Source: Caulobacteraceae bacterium (GTDB lineage: Bacteria > Pseudomonadota > Alphaproteobacteria > Caulobacterales > Caulobacteraceae). Taken from it: DNA of 64,000 bases. The stretch covers positions 310,001 through 374,000 of the forward strand of contig JAUJMO010000003.1 of assembly GCA_030446805.1 (NCBI GenBank). The letters run 5' to 3'. Shown piece by piece: positions 17,595 through 26,220 of the stretch; the stretch's first letter is position 1; each line of letters begins with the position of its first letter. The translations under genes and the position numbers were made by a program. The notes beneath the pieces were generated by a model that ran no database searches, was not told the origin of the DNA, and saw only the letters and a program-made list of their open reading frames with translations.

Positions 17595-18218
17595 TCATGC
17601 CGGAGGGCTGACGTCCGTCGCCGAGCCGGCTGCAGCCTCCATGGCCTTGGCGCCGCGCAGGATGAGCGGAAACTGGGTCGCCGAGAACGCCAGCGACAGC
17701 AGTTGCAGCCCCGGAAAGCGGAACAGGGCCCAGGTGTCGGTGCTCTGGGTGCGCCACACGGCCTCGTTCAGCACCGCCATCAGCAGGAAGAAAAAGCCGT
17801 ACCGGACGGACAGCGTGCGCCACAGCGGTTCCGGCAGCTGGATCACTTCGCCCAGCACCATCTTGAGCGGCAGCTTCCGCACGAGCCAGCCGCCCAGGAG
17901 GAAGCCCGCAAAGAACAGGTTCAGCACCGTGGGCTTGATCTTGACCCAGGTCTCGTCGTGCAGGATCAGGGTGAGCCCGCCGAAGATGATGGCCGCCACG
18001 CCGGCGATCAGCGGCATAGGGGCCACCCGCTTCTCCGCCACCAGACCGAGCAGGAGCGCCGCGGCGGACCCACCCACCAGCCACCAGGTGGCCGTGATCA
18101 CATGGGTGCCCTCTTCCGCCTCGGGAAACAGCTGCCGGCTGAGGAAGTAGCTGACCAGAAAGGCGGCGGGCGCGCCGAAGTCCACGCCCAGCCGGACCAG
18201 CGTTCCCTTTCTCTTCAT
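17595..18218 (-). CDS. yciB: Inner-membrane-spanning septation protein YciB/IspZ
   Basis: The 207-residue membrane protein has the family features LGVDFGAPAAFLVSY near the N-terminus, the central pattern HDETWVKIKPTVLNLFFAG, then LPEPLWRTLSVRYGFFFLLMAVLNEAVWR. YciB (also septation protein A) affects cell envelope and intracellular septation. Its ATG overlaps the ftsY stop by 4 bp, the ftsY-yciB order known in Caulobacter. The C-terminal tail is slightly extended. Confidence 0.94.
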   Translation of the reverse strand: MKRKGTLVRLGVDFGAPAAFLVSYFLSRQLFPEAEEGTHVITATWWLVGGSAAALLLGLVAEKRVAPMPLIAGVAAIIFGGLTLILHDETWVKIKPTVLNLFFAGFLLGGWLVRKLPLKMVLGEVIQLPEPLWRTLSVRYGFFFLLMAVLNEAVWRTQSTDTWALFRFPGLQLLSLAFSATQFPLILRGAKAMEAAAGSATDVSPPA

Positions 18219-19165
18219 GCGGCGGCGTCCAGGCCGACAAGGGTGCGGGCGAAGGCGGCGGCGTCGAAAGGCTGGAGGTCGTACACGCCCTCGCCCACCC
18301 CGATCAGCTTGATGGGCGCGTCCGAAGCGTTGGCCACCGGCACCAGCACTCCGCCGCGCGCGGTGCCGTCGAGCTTGGTCATGACGATGCCGGAGACGCC
18401 GGCCGTGCGGCCGAACACCTGCTCCTGCGCCAGGGCGTTGCGCCCCACCGTGGCGTCCAGCACGAGCAGGGTCTCATGCGGCGCGGTGGGATCCACCTTC
18501 TTGAGCACGCGAATCACCTTCAGCAGCTCGTCCATGAGCGCTTGTTTGTTCTGCAAGCGGCCGGCCGTGTCGATCAGGACCACGTCCGTGCCGTCCGCCT
18601 TGGCCCGGGTCACGGCGTCGAACACGAGACCCGCCGCGTCCGCCTGAGGTTTGCCCGACACGAAGTCCGCTTCGGCCCGCTCCGACCAGACCTTGAGCTG
18701 CTCCACCGCCGCCGCGCGGAAGGTGTCGCCGGCCACCACCATGACCTTGGCGCCGCGCGCGGTCAGGTCCGAGGCGATCTTGCCCAGGGTGGTGGTCTTG
18801 CCCGAGCCGTTCACGCCCACAAACAGCACCACATAGGGCGCGGGCCCTTCGAAGGGGTCGAACCGGCCCTGGTGGTTCTGCAGCTCGGCGCGCACCGCCT
18901 CGGCCAACGCCTTTTTGATCTCCTCCTCGCCGATCTGGCGGCCGAAGCGGCCCTGGCCAAAGGCGCTGACGATGCGCGCGGCCGCCGCAGGCCCCAGGTC
19001 CGCCTCGATCAGCATCTCCTCCAGTTCGTCCAGCGCGGCCTGGTCCAAAGGTCGCTTCACGAAAGCGCCCACGACCTGCTCGGACAACTGCCGCGACGAA
19101 CGCGACATGCCGTCGGCCAGCCGCTGCAGCCAGCCCGTCTTCTCCTGCCCGGCGAAGTCCGTCAT
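18215..19165 (-). CDS. ftsY: Signal recognition particle receptor FtsY
   Basis: The SRP GTPase has 316 residues. The N-terminal N-domain helices (RLADGMSRSSRQLSEQVVG) are followed by the G-domain with G1 VGVNGSGKTTT, DTFRAAAVEQL, DTAGRLQNK (G3), TKLDGTARGG (G4) and GVGEGVYDLQPFD near the end. There is no long acidic A-domain, as in other alphaproteobacteria. The start ATG at 19165 is preferred over upstream in-frame codons to 19198. It is coupled to yciB. In Caulobacter an mtaB-like gene lies between dapF and ftsY; here it is absent. Confidence 0.96.
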   Translation of the reverse strand: MTDFAGQEKTGWLQRLADGMSRSSRQLSEQVVGAFVKRPLDQAALDELEEMLIEADLGPAAAARIVSAFGQGRFGRQIGEEEIKKALAEAVRAELQNHQGRFDPFEGPAPYVVLFVGVNGSGKTTTLGKIASDLTARGAKVMVVAGDTFRAAAVEQLKVWSERAEADFVSGKPQADAAGLVFDAVTRAKADGTDVVLIDTAGRLQNKQALMDELLKVIRVLKKVDPTAPHETLLVLDATVGRNALAQEQVFGRTAGVSGIVMTKLDGTARGGVLVPVANASDAPIKLIGVGEGVYDLQPFDAAAFARTLVGLDAAA

Positions 19166-19217
19166 GGGCGCGACATAGCGGGGGCGGCCCGTTCCCACCA
19201 GCCCGGGACGGCGAGGA

Positions 19218-20045
19218 TCACGGCAGAGTCCCCGCGAACTCCAGCTCGACGGGGCCGGTCATGAGCACATGGCCGTCGCCTTGGCGCCACTCGATCTCCA
19301 ACGGCCCGCCCGACAGTTCGACGGTGACGGCCCGGTCCGTCAGACCACGGCGATGGGCGGCCACCACCGCAGCGCAGGCTCCGGTGCCGCAGGCGCGGGT
19401 CTCGCCCGCCCCTCGCTCCCACACGCGGAGCCGCAGCCGGTCGCGGGCGAGGACCTCCGCAAAGCCCACATTGACGCCTTCCGGGAAGAGCAGGTGGTGC
19501 TCCACCAAGGGGCCGACCTCCCGCACGGGCGCGGCGTCCACCGCCGCAACGAAAAAGACCACGTGCGGATTGCCCATGCTGACGCAGCCGGGCGTGTGCA
19601 GGACGGGGTTGTCGATCGGCCCGACCTGCAGCTCGATCCCCCGTGTGTCCATGGGCTCCGCGAGGGGGATGTCGCGCCAGTCCAGGCGAGGCTCGCCCAT
19701 GTCCACGGCCACCGCCTGCGAGCCCGCGCGGGCTGCGGACAGCGGGCCGCCGGGGGTGTCCAGGGTGACGGCGTCGCGCCCGGCGGCCTGCATCAGCAGC
19801 CAAGCCACGCATCGGGCCGCGTTGCCGCACTGCTCCACCTCGCCTCCGTCGGCGTTCCAGATGCGCATAAAAGCGTCGGCCCGGGGCGAGGGCTCGATGG
19901 CGATCATCTGGTCGAAGCCTACGCCGGACGCCCGGTCCGCCCACCGTCGGACCTGTTCGGGCGATGGGCGAAACGGAGTTTCGCCCGCTTGCACCACGGC
20001 GAAGTCGTTGCCGAGGCCGTTCATCTTGAGAAAAGGGCGGGACAC
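19218..20045 (-). CDS. dapF: Diaminopimelate epimerase
   Basis: The 275-residue enzyme converts LL- to meso-diaminopimelate for lysine and peptidoglycan synthesis. Both catalytic cysteines are visible, in EQCGNAARC and in TRACGTGACAAV. The N-terminal motif KMNGLGNDFAVVQ and the substrate loop MGNPHVVFFV are conserved. It ends about 50 bp before ftsY on the same strand. Confidence 0.96.
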   Translation of the reverse strand: MSRPFLKMNGLGNDFAVVQAGETPFRPSPEQVRRWADRASGVGFDQMIAIEPSPRADAFMRIWNADGGEVEQCGNAARCVAWLLMQAAGRDAVTLDTPGGPLSAARAGSQAVAVDMGEPRLDWRDIPLAEPMDTRGIELQVGPIDNPVLHTPGCVSMGNPHVVFFVAAVDAAPVREVGPLVEHHLLFPEGVNVGFAEVLARDRLRLRVWERGAGETRACGTGACAAVVAAHRRGLTDRAVTVELSGGPLEIEWRQGDGHVLMTGPVELEFAGTLP

Positions 20046-20144
20046 GCGCGGCCTATAACCGGGGCGCGCGCGCTTGGGGAGTGGAGTCCACGCTTGACGT
20101 CCTCGACAGCCGGAGCCGGACCGGCGCGGCGGATCGGTGCGCGA

Positions 20145-20681
20145 TCAGGTGATGCGAACGAACTCGCGGCAAGCGTAGGGGCCGCCGCGGGCCAGCGAGC
20201 CGCGGGGTTGGGTTACGCCGGTGGGCAGGAAGCCCGCCTTCTCCAAGACCCGAACCGAGGCGGGGTTGTCCGTGAAACAGCCGGCGACAACGCAGGGCTT
20301 CCGCCAGACCGTGCCGAACCAGTCCAAGGCCGCGGCGACCGCCTCGCTGGCGTAGCCGCGATTCCAGGAGGGGCGGCCCAGCCAATAACCGAGCTCGGGC
20401 GCAAACCCGTCGTCGCTGAAGAAGCCCAGGACGCCCAGGGGAGCGTCGGAGGCGTCGGCGATGACCCAGGTCGCCTCCTGGCCGGGGTCGGCCTGGCCTA
20501 CGCGCTCCAGAAAGGCTTCGGCGTCGGCCAGGGTGTAGGGATGGGGCATGCGCGTGGTCATGCGGGCGACGTCGAGATCGTCGGCCAGCCGGGTCAGCGG
20601 GACCGCGTCCCGTGCAGCCGGGGCGCGCAGAACCAAGCGCCGGGTGTGCAGGCGAGCGAGGGCGGCCATGAGGGCCGACAT
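20145..20681 (-). CDS. GNAT family N-acetyltransferase (RimJ-like)
   Basis: The protein has 178 residues from the ATG at 20681, with the RimJ/RimL pattern TRRLVLRAPAARD, GYWLGRPSWNRGYASEA (acetyl-CoA loop), and DNPASVRVLEKAGF. It may acetylate a protein N-terminus or a small amine; the substrate is unknown. It follows rpmA on the same strand, a neighbourhood common in alphaproteobacteria. An ATG four codons downstream at 20669, or upstream in-frame codons to 20741, are alternative starts. Confidence 0.88.
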   Translation of the reverse strand: MSALMAALARLHTRRLVLRAPAARDAVPLTRLADDLDVARMTTRMPHPYTLADAEAFLERVGQADPGQEATWVIADASDAPLGVLGFFSDDGFAPELGYWLGRPSWNRGYASEAVAAALDWFGTVWRKPCVVAGCFTDNPASVRVLEKAGFLPTGVTQPRGSLARGGPYACREFVRIT

Positions 20682-20809
20682 AGCACGGCCTGAGGGTTGC
20701 GCGGTGCGAAGGACCAGTCGGGCGGAAGAAGGGCGACGCACTCGCGCCCAGGGCCCCGATGACCCGACATCGGGCCGCCTGCCCTACTCGGCAGGTAGGC
20801 CGATCGAGC

Positions 20810-21088
20810 CTATTCCGCCGCTTCGGCCAAGGGGGCGGCCGGCACGATGGAGACGTAGGTGCGGGCGTCGCGCTTCTTGGTGAACTTCACGGCGCCTTCC
20901 GCCGTCGCGAACAGGGTGTGGTCGCGACCGAGGCCGACGTTCTCACCCGGATAGAATTTGGTCCCGCGCTGGCGGACCAGGATGTTGCCGGCCAGAACCT
21001 GTTCGCCGCCGTACTTCTTGACGCCGAGGCGCTTGGACTCGGAGTCGCGACCGTTGCGGGACGAGCCGCCGGATTTCTTATGGGCCAT
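20810..21088 (-). CDS. rpmA: 50S ribosomal protein L27
   Basis: The 92-residue protein has the standard L27 sequence: [19 protein letters not shown] at the N-terminus, then [21 protein letters not shown] and GRDHTLFA. The N-terminal tail reaches toward the peptidyl-transferase centre. It lies 11 bp downstream of rplU. Two small tandem hairpins (20763-20774 and 20778-20795) sit just after the stop. Confidence 0.98.
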   Translation of the reverse strand: MAHKKSGGSSRNGRDSESKRLGVKKYGGEQVLAGNILVRQRGTKFYPGENVGLGRDHTLFATAEGAVKFTKKRDARTYVSIVPAAPLAEAAE

Positions 21089-21099
21089 TGGGGAGAACC

Positions 21100-21870
21100 T
21101 TAGGCTTGTTCGTCCGTGTCGGTCCCGGCTTGAGCGCCGGGGCCGGGGACGGGGGTTTCGATGGTTTGCGGGGCTTCGGGCGCAACCTCGCTGGTGGGCG
21201 GCTCGATCAAGGCGCCGTCCTGCGAAGCCGAGGCGTCGGCCTGATCGGAAGGTAGGGTCTCGGCCTTGGCCTTGCGAGGCGCGCGGGCCTTCTTGGCCGG
21301 GGCTTCGTTCCCTTCGCTCGCCGGCCCTGCGTGCTCGACCACGGCGACATGGTGGACGGGGGAGCGGGGGTCGGTGTCCGTGATGATCGCGGCGCTTTCC
21401 GCGTGAACGCCGTCGACCACGCCCTCGCTGAAGCCCTGCTCGCCAGACAAAGGAGCGGCAGGGGCCCCGGTCGTCGGGAGCGGGAGGCCCCGCGAACGGG
21501 CCAGGAACTCGGCGCGGGTGGTGAGGTCGACCTGGCCGTCCCAGTTCACGCTCTGGCCGGCGCCTTCCAGGCCGGTCACGCGCAGCACGGACTCGATCTG
21601 GCGATGGCCCTTGGTGCGACGGTAGCCCTGACGACGCTTCTTCTTGAAGACCTTGATCTTCTCACCCTTGCGGGTTTCAACCAGGATCGCGCGGACCAGG
21701 CCGCCGTCGATCAGGGGCGCGCCCACGGTGATTTGCTCGCCCTCGCCCAGCATCATCACTTGGTCGAAGCGGATCTCGTCGCCGGGGGCGCCGTCCAGCT
21801 TTTCGACGATCAGCATGTCGCCGGGGCTGACCCGGTACTGCTTGCCGCCGGTCTTAATCACCGCGAACAT
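21100..21870 (-). CDS. rplU: 50S ribosomal protein L21 with long C-terminal extension
   Basis: Residues 1-100 are a normal L21: [37 protein letters not shown] and the terminal region near LRVTGLEG. The total is 256 residues, whereas L21 is usually about 100-105. The extra part of about 150 residues is low-complexity, rich in Ala, Pro, Glu, Thr and Lys, with a basic island [12 protein letters not shown], and is probably disordered and surface-exposed. Some alphaproteobacterial L21 proteins are known to be extended. It is the first gene of rplU-rpmA. Confidence 0.96.
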   Translation of the reverse strand: MFAVIKTGGKQYRVSPGDMLIVEKLDGAPGDEIRFDQVMMLGEGEQITVGAPLIDGGLVRAILVETRKGEKIKVFKKKRRQGYRRTKGHRQIESVLRVTGLEGAGQSVNWDGQVDLTTRAEFLARSRGLPLPTTGAPAAPLSGEQGFSEGVVDGVHAESAAIITDTDPRSPVHHVAVVEHAGPASEGNEAPAKKARAPRKAKAETLPSDQADASASQDGALIEPPTSEVAPEAPQTIETPVPGPGAQAGTDTDEQA

Positions 21871-22023
21871 TTGAGGAGCCTTGGAAGGGGTCGAACGGAA
21901 ATCGCCCGCGAGCCAGCCGCGATGGCGCTCGGGGGGCGGGAAGGGCGCGCTTCTACACGCGGGCGGGTCGGGAAGTCAACGCAAGGCGTAGGATCCGGGT
22001 GACCCCCATGCCGAGAGCCGGGG

Positions 22024-22749
22024 CTAGACCCCCGGCGGCTTTTGCCCCTTGCACGCCCGAATGGCGGACGGCTCCGTCGGGGCGGCGGGCGTTTCGAAGA
22101 TCGCCAGGTACCCCACTCCGCCCGTGAGCTGATGGCTGGAGATCTGGCGATAGCCGACCGCTTCGAGCTCGCAGCGGAGCAGGTCGCGCGGCGTGCCGTG
22201 CAGCCAGGTGGCGCGGTCGAGGTCCACCACGCCCACCCGGGCTCCCGGCTTCATGGAGCCCGCCAGTCGGTGCATGAAGGCGTAGGGCTGGGCGATCTCA
22301 TGGTACATGTGGATCAGGATGGCGGCGTCCAGCGACCGGGGCGGCAGGCGGGGATCGTCGGGTGCGCCGCGAAGCGTGGTGATGTTGTCCAGCTCCGCGC
22401 CTTCGAGGCGGCGCTCGAGGTCGGCCAGGTATTCGGGGGTGACGTCCTGGGCGTAGACTCGGCCGCGCGGGCCCACCACGGGGGACAGGCGCACCGTATG
22501 GTACCCGGTGCCCGCGCCGATGTCGGCCACCGCCATGCCGGGCGCTATGCCCATCAATCGGACCACCTGTTCGGACTCCCGCGCCTTGTCGCGATCGGCT
22601 TCGTTGAGCCAGACGGGACTCACGATCTCGGCCACGGGGCGGTCGGGGGCCGGAAAGGCGGAAGCGGTGGAGGGCGCCTGCTGGGCCACACCGGGAGAGC
22701 AGGCCGCCGCCAAAGCCGTCAGGAGCGCCGCCAGTATGCTCAGCCTCAT
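22024..22749 (-). CDS. Exported class I SAM-dependent methyltransferase
   Basis: The protein has 241 residues from the ATG at 22749. The N-terminus (MRLSILAALLTALAAAC) is a signal peptide with a lipobox-like cysteine. The mature part has VADIGAGTGYHTV (motif I), YAQDVTPEYL and LIHMYHEIAQPYAFM, typical of a family of exported methyltransferases in Caulobacterales and other Proteobacteria. Why a methyltransferase should leave the cytoplasm, where SAM is made, is unexplained. It is divergent from the metal operon. Confidence 0.85.
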   Translation of the reverse strand: MRLSILAALLTALAAACSPGVAQQAPSTASAFPAPDRPVAEIVSPVWLNEADRDKARESEQVVRLMGIAPGMAVADIGAGTGYHTVRLSPVVGPRGRVYAQDVTPEYLADLERRLEGAELDNITTLRGAPDDPRLPPRSLDAAILIHMYHEIAQPYAFMHRLAGSMKPGARVGVVDLDRATWLHGTPRDLLRCELEAVGYRQISSHQLTGGVGYLAIFETPAAPTEPSAIRACKGQKPPGV

Positions 22750-22806
22750 GCAGCGCCGTGTGGCCGGGGGTGGCCCGGGAGTCAATGCGGCCGAGGGCGC
22801 TCGCGT

Positions 22807-22826
22807 GTTACGGTGTAACGTGTTAC
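22807..22826. promoter_or_regulatory. Operator-like repeat before the metal operon
   Basis: GTTAC (22807-22811), GGT, GTAAC (22815-22819), GT, GTTAC (22822-22826): three alternating half-sites form two overlapping palindromes, ending 8 bp before the ATG at 22834. The position and symmetry suit a dimeric repressor. Zur or another metal sensor is the natural guess given the genes that follow, but I could not match a known consensus. Confidence 0.4.
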
Positions 22827-22833
22827 GGCCGCG

Positions 22834-23463
22834 ATGATGAACGACGCGGTGTTCTGGACGGTGGCGGCCGGGGGCGGCGCGGCGGCTTTGCTGCACGCGG
22901 CCCTGCCCACGCATTGGCTGCCGTTCGTGCTGGTCGGACGGGCGCAGGGCTGGAGCGGGCGCAAGACCCTGGCCGTGACGGCCCTGGCGGGCGGGGGACA
23001 CATCGTCACCACCGTGGCTCTGGCCGTGCTGCTCACCGGGGCGGGACTCGCCCTGGACGATCATTACGGGCCGGTGATGCGGCGGGCGGCGGGAGCGGTG
23101 CTGATCGGCTTGGGCCTGCTTTACCTCCTCCGCAGGCCGCCGGATGCGGCGGCGGCGGCCCGGCCCCGACCGCGGAACTCCGACCTGGCGGCGATCGGGG
23201 GGCTCGTCGGGCTGCTGGCCTTGTCGCCGGGCGAGACCTTCGGCTCCGTGCTGCTGGCCGGGCAGCGATGGGGCTGGACCGGGTTCGCAGTCTTGAGCGC
23301 GGTGCTGGCTTCGGCCACCTTGCTGGGCATGATGGTGTTCACGGGCGCGAGCTGGGCCGGCGCCGCCCGGCTGAAGCTGGAGCTGGCCGAGAGGCTGGAG
23401 CGCCGGGTGCTGGGCGGCGCCCTGTGCGGACTGGGCGTGCTGGTGCTGGCGGTGGGGCACTGA
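22834..23463 (+). CDS. Polytopic membrane protein, probable metal permease (NicO/RcnA-like)
   Basis: The 209-residue protein has about six hydrophobic segments. The N-terminal HAALPTHWLPFVLVGRAQGW and the GGGHIVTTVAL segment place His residues within membrane helices, as in nickel/cobalt exporters of the NicO/RcnA type. A second-half motif LLALSPGETFGSVLLAG is analogous to the repeated half of such carriers. The stop overlaps the CDF gene by one base, which supports a metal role. The exact family is uncertain. Confidence 0.65.
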   Translation: MMNDAVFWTVAAGGGAAALLHAALPTHWLPFVLVGRAQGWSGRKTLAVTALAGGGHIVTTVALAVLLTGAGLALDDHYGPVMRRAAGAVLIGLGLLYLLRRPPDAAAAARPRPRNSDLAAIGGLVGLLALSPGETFGSVLLAGQRWGWTGFAVLSAVLASATLLGMMVFTGASWAGAARLKLELAERLERRVLGGALCGLGVLVLAVGH

Positions 23464-24398
23464 TGGGGCATGCGCACGGGCATGGGCAGGGTTCCCCCCA
23501 CCACGGCCACGTCCACGCGCATGGGAGCCTGCATGCGCACCCCCAGGAGATCGACCGCCGCTACCTGATCGGCATCGTCCTGAACCTGGCCTTTGTGGGG
23601 CTGGAGTTCGGCGCGGGGCTGGCCGCGGACTCCACCGCCTTGCTCGCCGATGCGGGGCATAACCTGTCCGATGTGCTCGGGCTGGCGCTGGCGGGCGGAG
23701 CGGCCTGGCTGTCGGCGCGGGCGGCGGACGCGCGGCGGACCTATGGGTTCGGCAAGGCCACCATCCTGGCCGCCTTGGCCAATGCGGTTCTGCTGGTCAC
23801 GGCGTGCCTGCTGATCGGCTGGGAGGCGGTGCGCCGCTTCGGAACGCCGGAGCCGGTGGACTCGGGCTTGGTGATGGCGGTGGCGGCGGCCGGGATCGCC
23901 GTAAATCTGGGCACGGCCCTGCTTTTCCGGCGGGGGCGCGAGCACGACGTCAACCTGCGCGGCGCTTATCTGCACATGGCCGCCGATGCGGCGGTGTCCG
24001 GGGGCGTGGTGGTGGCCGGCGCGCTGATCTGGTGGACGGGCGCGAGCTGGATCGACCCGCTGACCAGCCTGGTGATCGTGGCCGCGATCCTGTGGGGGAC
24101 ATGGGGGCTGCTGCGCGAGTCTCTGGACCTGGCGCTGGACGCGGCGCCCGCGCGGCTGGACATGGGCGAGTTAGGCCGGTTCCTGGCGGGGCTTCCGGGC
24201 GTTACGGGACAGCACGACGTCCATGTGTGGAACCTGTCGGCCACGGAGACGGCGCTGACCGCCCATTTGGTTCGGGCCGAGCCGGGAGACCGCGCCTTTT
24301 TCGACCAGGCGACCAAGGGCCTGCACGACTGCTTCGGCATTGCCCACGCCACCCTGCAGGTCGAGACAGGGCCGGGCGAGGCCTGTCCGGACTGCTGA
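23463..24398 (+). CDS. Cation diffusion facilitator, zinc-type efflux transporter
   Basis: The protein has 311 residues from an ATG at 23463 that overlaps the previous stop (TGATG). The His-rich N-terminus alternates His with Gly/Ala. Helix II carries STALLADAGHNLSDVLGL and helix V HMAADAAVSGGVV, providing the HxxxD and DxxxD-type transport site, and the cytoplasmic domain (HDVHVWNLSATETALTAH) follows. It is most similar in layout to ZitB/DmeF-like zinc or cobalt exporters. It is the second gene of the metal operon, 19 bp before cobW. Confidence 0.92.
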   Translation: MGHAHGHGQGSPHHGHVHAHGSLHAHPQEIDRRYLIGIVLNLAFVGLEFGAGLAADSTALLADAGHNLSDVLGLALAGGAAWLSARAADARRTYGFGKATILAALANAVLLVTACLLIGWEAVRRFGTPEPVDSGLVMAVAAAGIAVNLGTALLFRRGREHDVNLRGAYLHMAADAAVSGGVVVAGALIWWTGASWIDPLTSLVIVAAILWGTWGLLRESLDLALDAAPARLDMGELGRFLAGLPGVTGQHDVHVWNLSATETALTAHLVRAEPGDRAFFDQATKGLHDCFGIAHATLQVETGPGEACPDC

Positions 24399-24417
24399 TC
24401 GGCCTTATCTAGGCTGC

Positions 24418-25470
24418 ATGAAAGACGCGATCTCCGAGCCCATCCCCGTCACCGTGCTGACCGGCTACCTCGGCGCGGGCAAGACCACCCTGCTGAACCG
24501 CATCCTCACGGAGGACCACGGCAAGCGGTACGCGGTGATCGTCAACGAGTTCGGCGAAATCGGCATCGACAACGACCTCGTGGTGGGCGCCGACGAGGAG
24601 GTGTTCGAGATGAACAACGGCTGCGTCTGCTGCACGGTGCGCGGCGACCTCATCCGGGTGGTCTCCGGATTGATGAAACGCAAAGGCCGGTTCGACGCCA
24701 TCGTGGTGGAGACCACGGGCCTGGCCGACCCGGGGCCGGTGGCGCAGACCTTCTTCGTCGACGACGACGTCAAGGCCAAGACGCGGCTGGACAGCGTGAC
24801 CACCGTGGTGGACGCGCGCCACGTGCTGGACCGGCTTGCGGACAGCCGCGAAGCCGTGGAGCAGATCGCCTTTGCCGACCAGATCGTGCTCAACAAGATC
24901 GACCTGGTCTCGCCGGAGGCGCTGGCGGGGGTTGAGGCGGCGCTCCGGCGGATCAATCCCCTGGCGCCCATTCATCCGGTGATGCGGTCCGAGGTGGCCC
25001 TCGACGCCATCCTGGACCGAGGTGGATTCGATCTGGACCGGATCAGCGAACTGGATCCGGAGTTCCTCAGCGCTTCGCCCCGGCCTGCCCACGGCGAGCC
25101 GGGCCACGTGCACGACGAGCATTGCGGGCAGGGCCATGCGCATGGGGACCATGCTCACGACCACGTGGCGGAGGCGGGGATCGCGGGCGTCTCGCTGTCG
25201 CTGGAACGGCCGGTGGACGGGACCAAGGTGACCGGGTGGCTGAACACCCTGCTGGCCGAGCGCGGGCCGGATATCCTCCGGGCCAAGGGGATCATCGAGG
25301 TGAAGGGCGAGGAGCGCCGGCTCGTGTTCCAGGCGGTGCACATGATCCTGGAAGGCGACCTGCAGCGGCCGTGGCGCCCGGACGAGCGGCGCTGGAGCCG
25401 GATGGTGTTCATCGGGCGGAATCTGGACGCGGCGGAGCTCCAGCGGGGGTTCGAGGCCTGCGCGGCGTAG
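24418..25470 (+). CDS. CobW/COG0523 family GTPase, metal chaperone
   Basis: The protein has 350 residues from the ATG at 24418. G1 is GYLGAGKTTLLNRIL, the metal-binding GCVCC motif lies in NNGCVCCTVRGDL, G3 is ETTGLADP and G4 is LNKIDLV. A His-rich loop (GHVHDEHCGQGHAHGDHAHD) separates the GTPase from the C-terminal CobW_C domain. COG0523 proteins insert zinc or cobalt into client enzymes and are often Zur-regulated. Its place after two exporter genes fits metal homeostasis. Confidence 0.92.
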   Translation: MKDAISEPIPVTVLTGYLGAGKTTLLNRILTEDHGKRYAVIVNEFGEIGIDNDLVVGADEEVFEMNNGCVCCTVRGDLIRVVSGLMKRKGRFDAIVVETTGLADPGPVAQTFFVDDDVKAKTRLDSVTTVVDARHVLDRLADSREAVEQIAFADQIVLNKIDLVSPEALAGVEAALRRINPLAPIHPVMRSEVALDAILDRGGFDLDRISELDPEFLSASPRPAHGEPGHVHDEHCGQGHAHGDHAHDHVAEAGIAGVSLSLERPVDGTKVTGWLNTLLAERGPDILRAKGIIEVKGEERRLVFQAVHMILEGDLQRPWRPDERRWSRMVFIGRNLDAAELQRGFEACAA

Positions 25471-25539
25471 GCGGCGCGGCTGTGCCGCCTCGCGAGTGCA
25501 GCTTGCGGGGGCAGGAATCCAACATTTGAGGAGACGGGC

Positions 25540-26220
25540 ATGGCGGACGGCAAGACGGCGTTGATCGTGGGGGCCTCGCGCGGGCTGGGGCTCGGGCTGG
25601 TGCGAGAACTCTCCGGGCGGGGCTGGGTTGTCACGGCCACGGTCCGGGATCCCTCGAGCGCGAAAGAGCTGACCGACCTGGGCGTCGGGGTGGAGCAGCT
25701 GGACGTGACGGACCTCCGCGCTGTCGAGGCCCTGAGCGCGCGGCTCGGGCGCGGCTCGCTCGACCTGCTGTTTCTGAACGCCGGCGTGTCCGGCCCGCGT
25801 GACCTGATGGCGGCCGAGCCGGAGGCGATCGCGGCGACCTTCATCACCAACGCGGCCGGACCTGCGCGCGCGGCCCATGCGCTGGCGGGCGCCGTGAAGC
25901 CGCGCACGGGCGTGGTGGCGTTCATGAGCTCGCTCATGGGCTCCATCGGCGACAACGGCAGCGGCGGGTCGGACACCTATCGCGCCAGCAAGGCGGCGAT
26001 GAACAGCTACGCCCGCAGCTTCCACCACCGCGCCGCGGAGGCGGAAGGGATCACCACCGTGTCGCTGCACCCGGGCTGGGTGAGGACCGACATGGGTGGA
26101 GAGCGCGCGCCGCTGGATGTGGACACCAGCGTGCGCGGGCTGGCCGAGGTATGCGAGGCCGCGAGCGCGCGGGGCGACCACCGGTTCATCCAATACGACG
26201 GCCGCGAGCTGCCTTGGTGA
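25540..26220 (+). CDS. Short-chain dehydrogenase/reductase
   Basis: The 226-residue classical SDR has the cofactor motif VGASRGLGLGL (TGxxxGxG type), NAGVSG (NAG), a catalytic serine in MSSLMG, and YRASKAAMN (YxxxK). The substrate is unknown. Its start is 69 bp after cobW, and its stop overlaps the WD40 gene by 3 bp, so SDR and WD40 genes are coupled. It resembles the CsgA/sniffer-like SDR group in its C-terminal LHPGWVRTDMGG. Confidence 0.9.
   Translation: MADGKTALIVGASRGLGLGLVRELSGRGWVVTATVRDPSSAKELTDLGVGVEQLDVTDLRAVEALSARLGRGSLDLLFLNAGVSGPRDLMAAEPEAIAATFITNAAGPARAAHALAGAVKPRTGVVAFMSSLMGSIGDNGSGGSDTYRASKAAMNSYARSFHHRAAEAEGITTVSLHPGWVRTDMGGERAPLDVDTSVRGLAEVCEAASARGDHRFIQYDGRELPW

Noticed and set aside
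20763-20795. Tandem hairpins after rpmA as a terminator
   Set aside because: Both stems are short and no U-tract follows on the minus strand. They may be structural but cannot be called a terminator.
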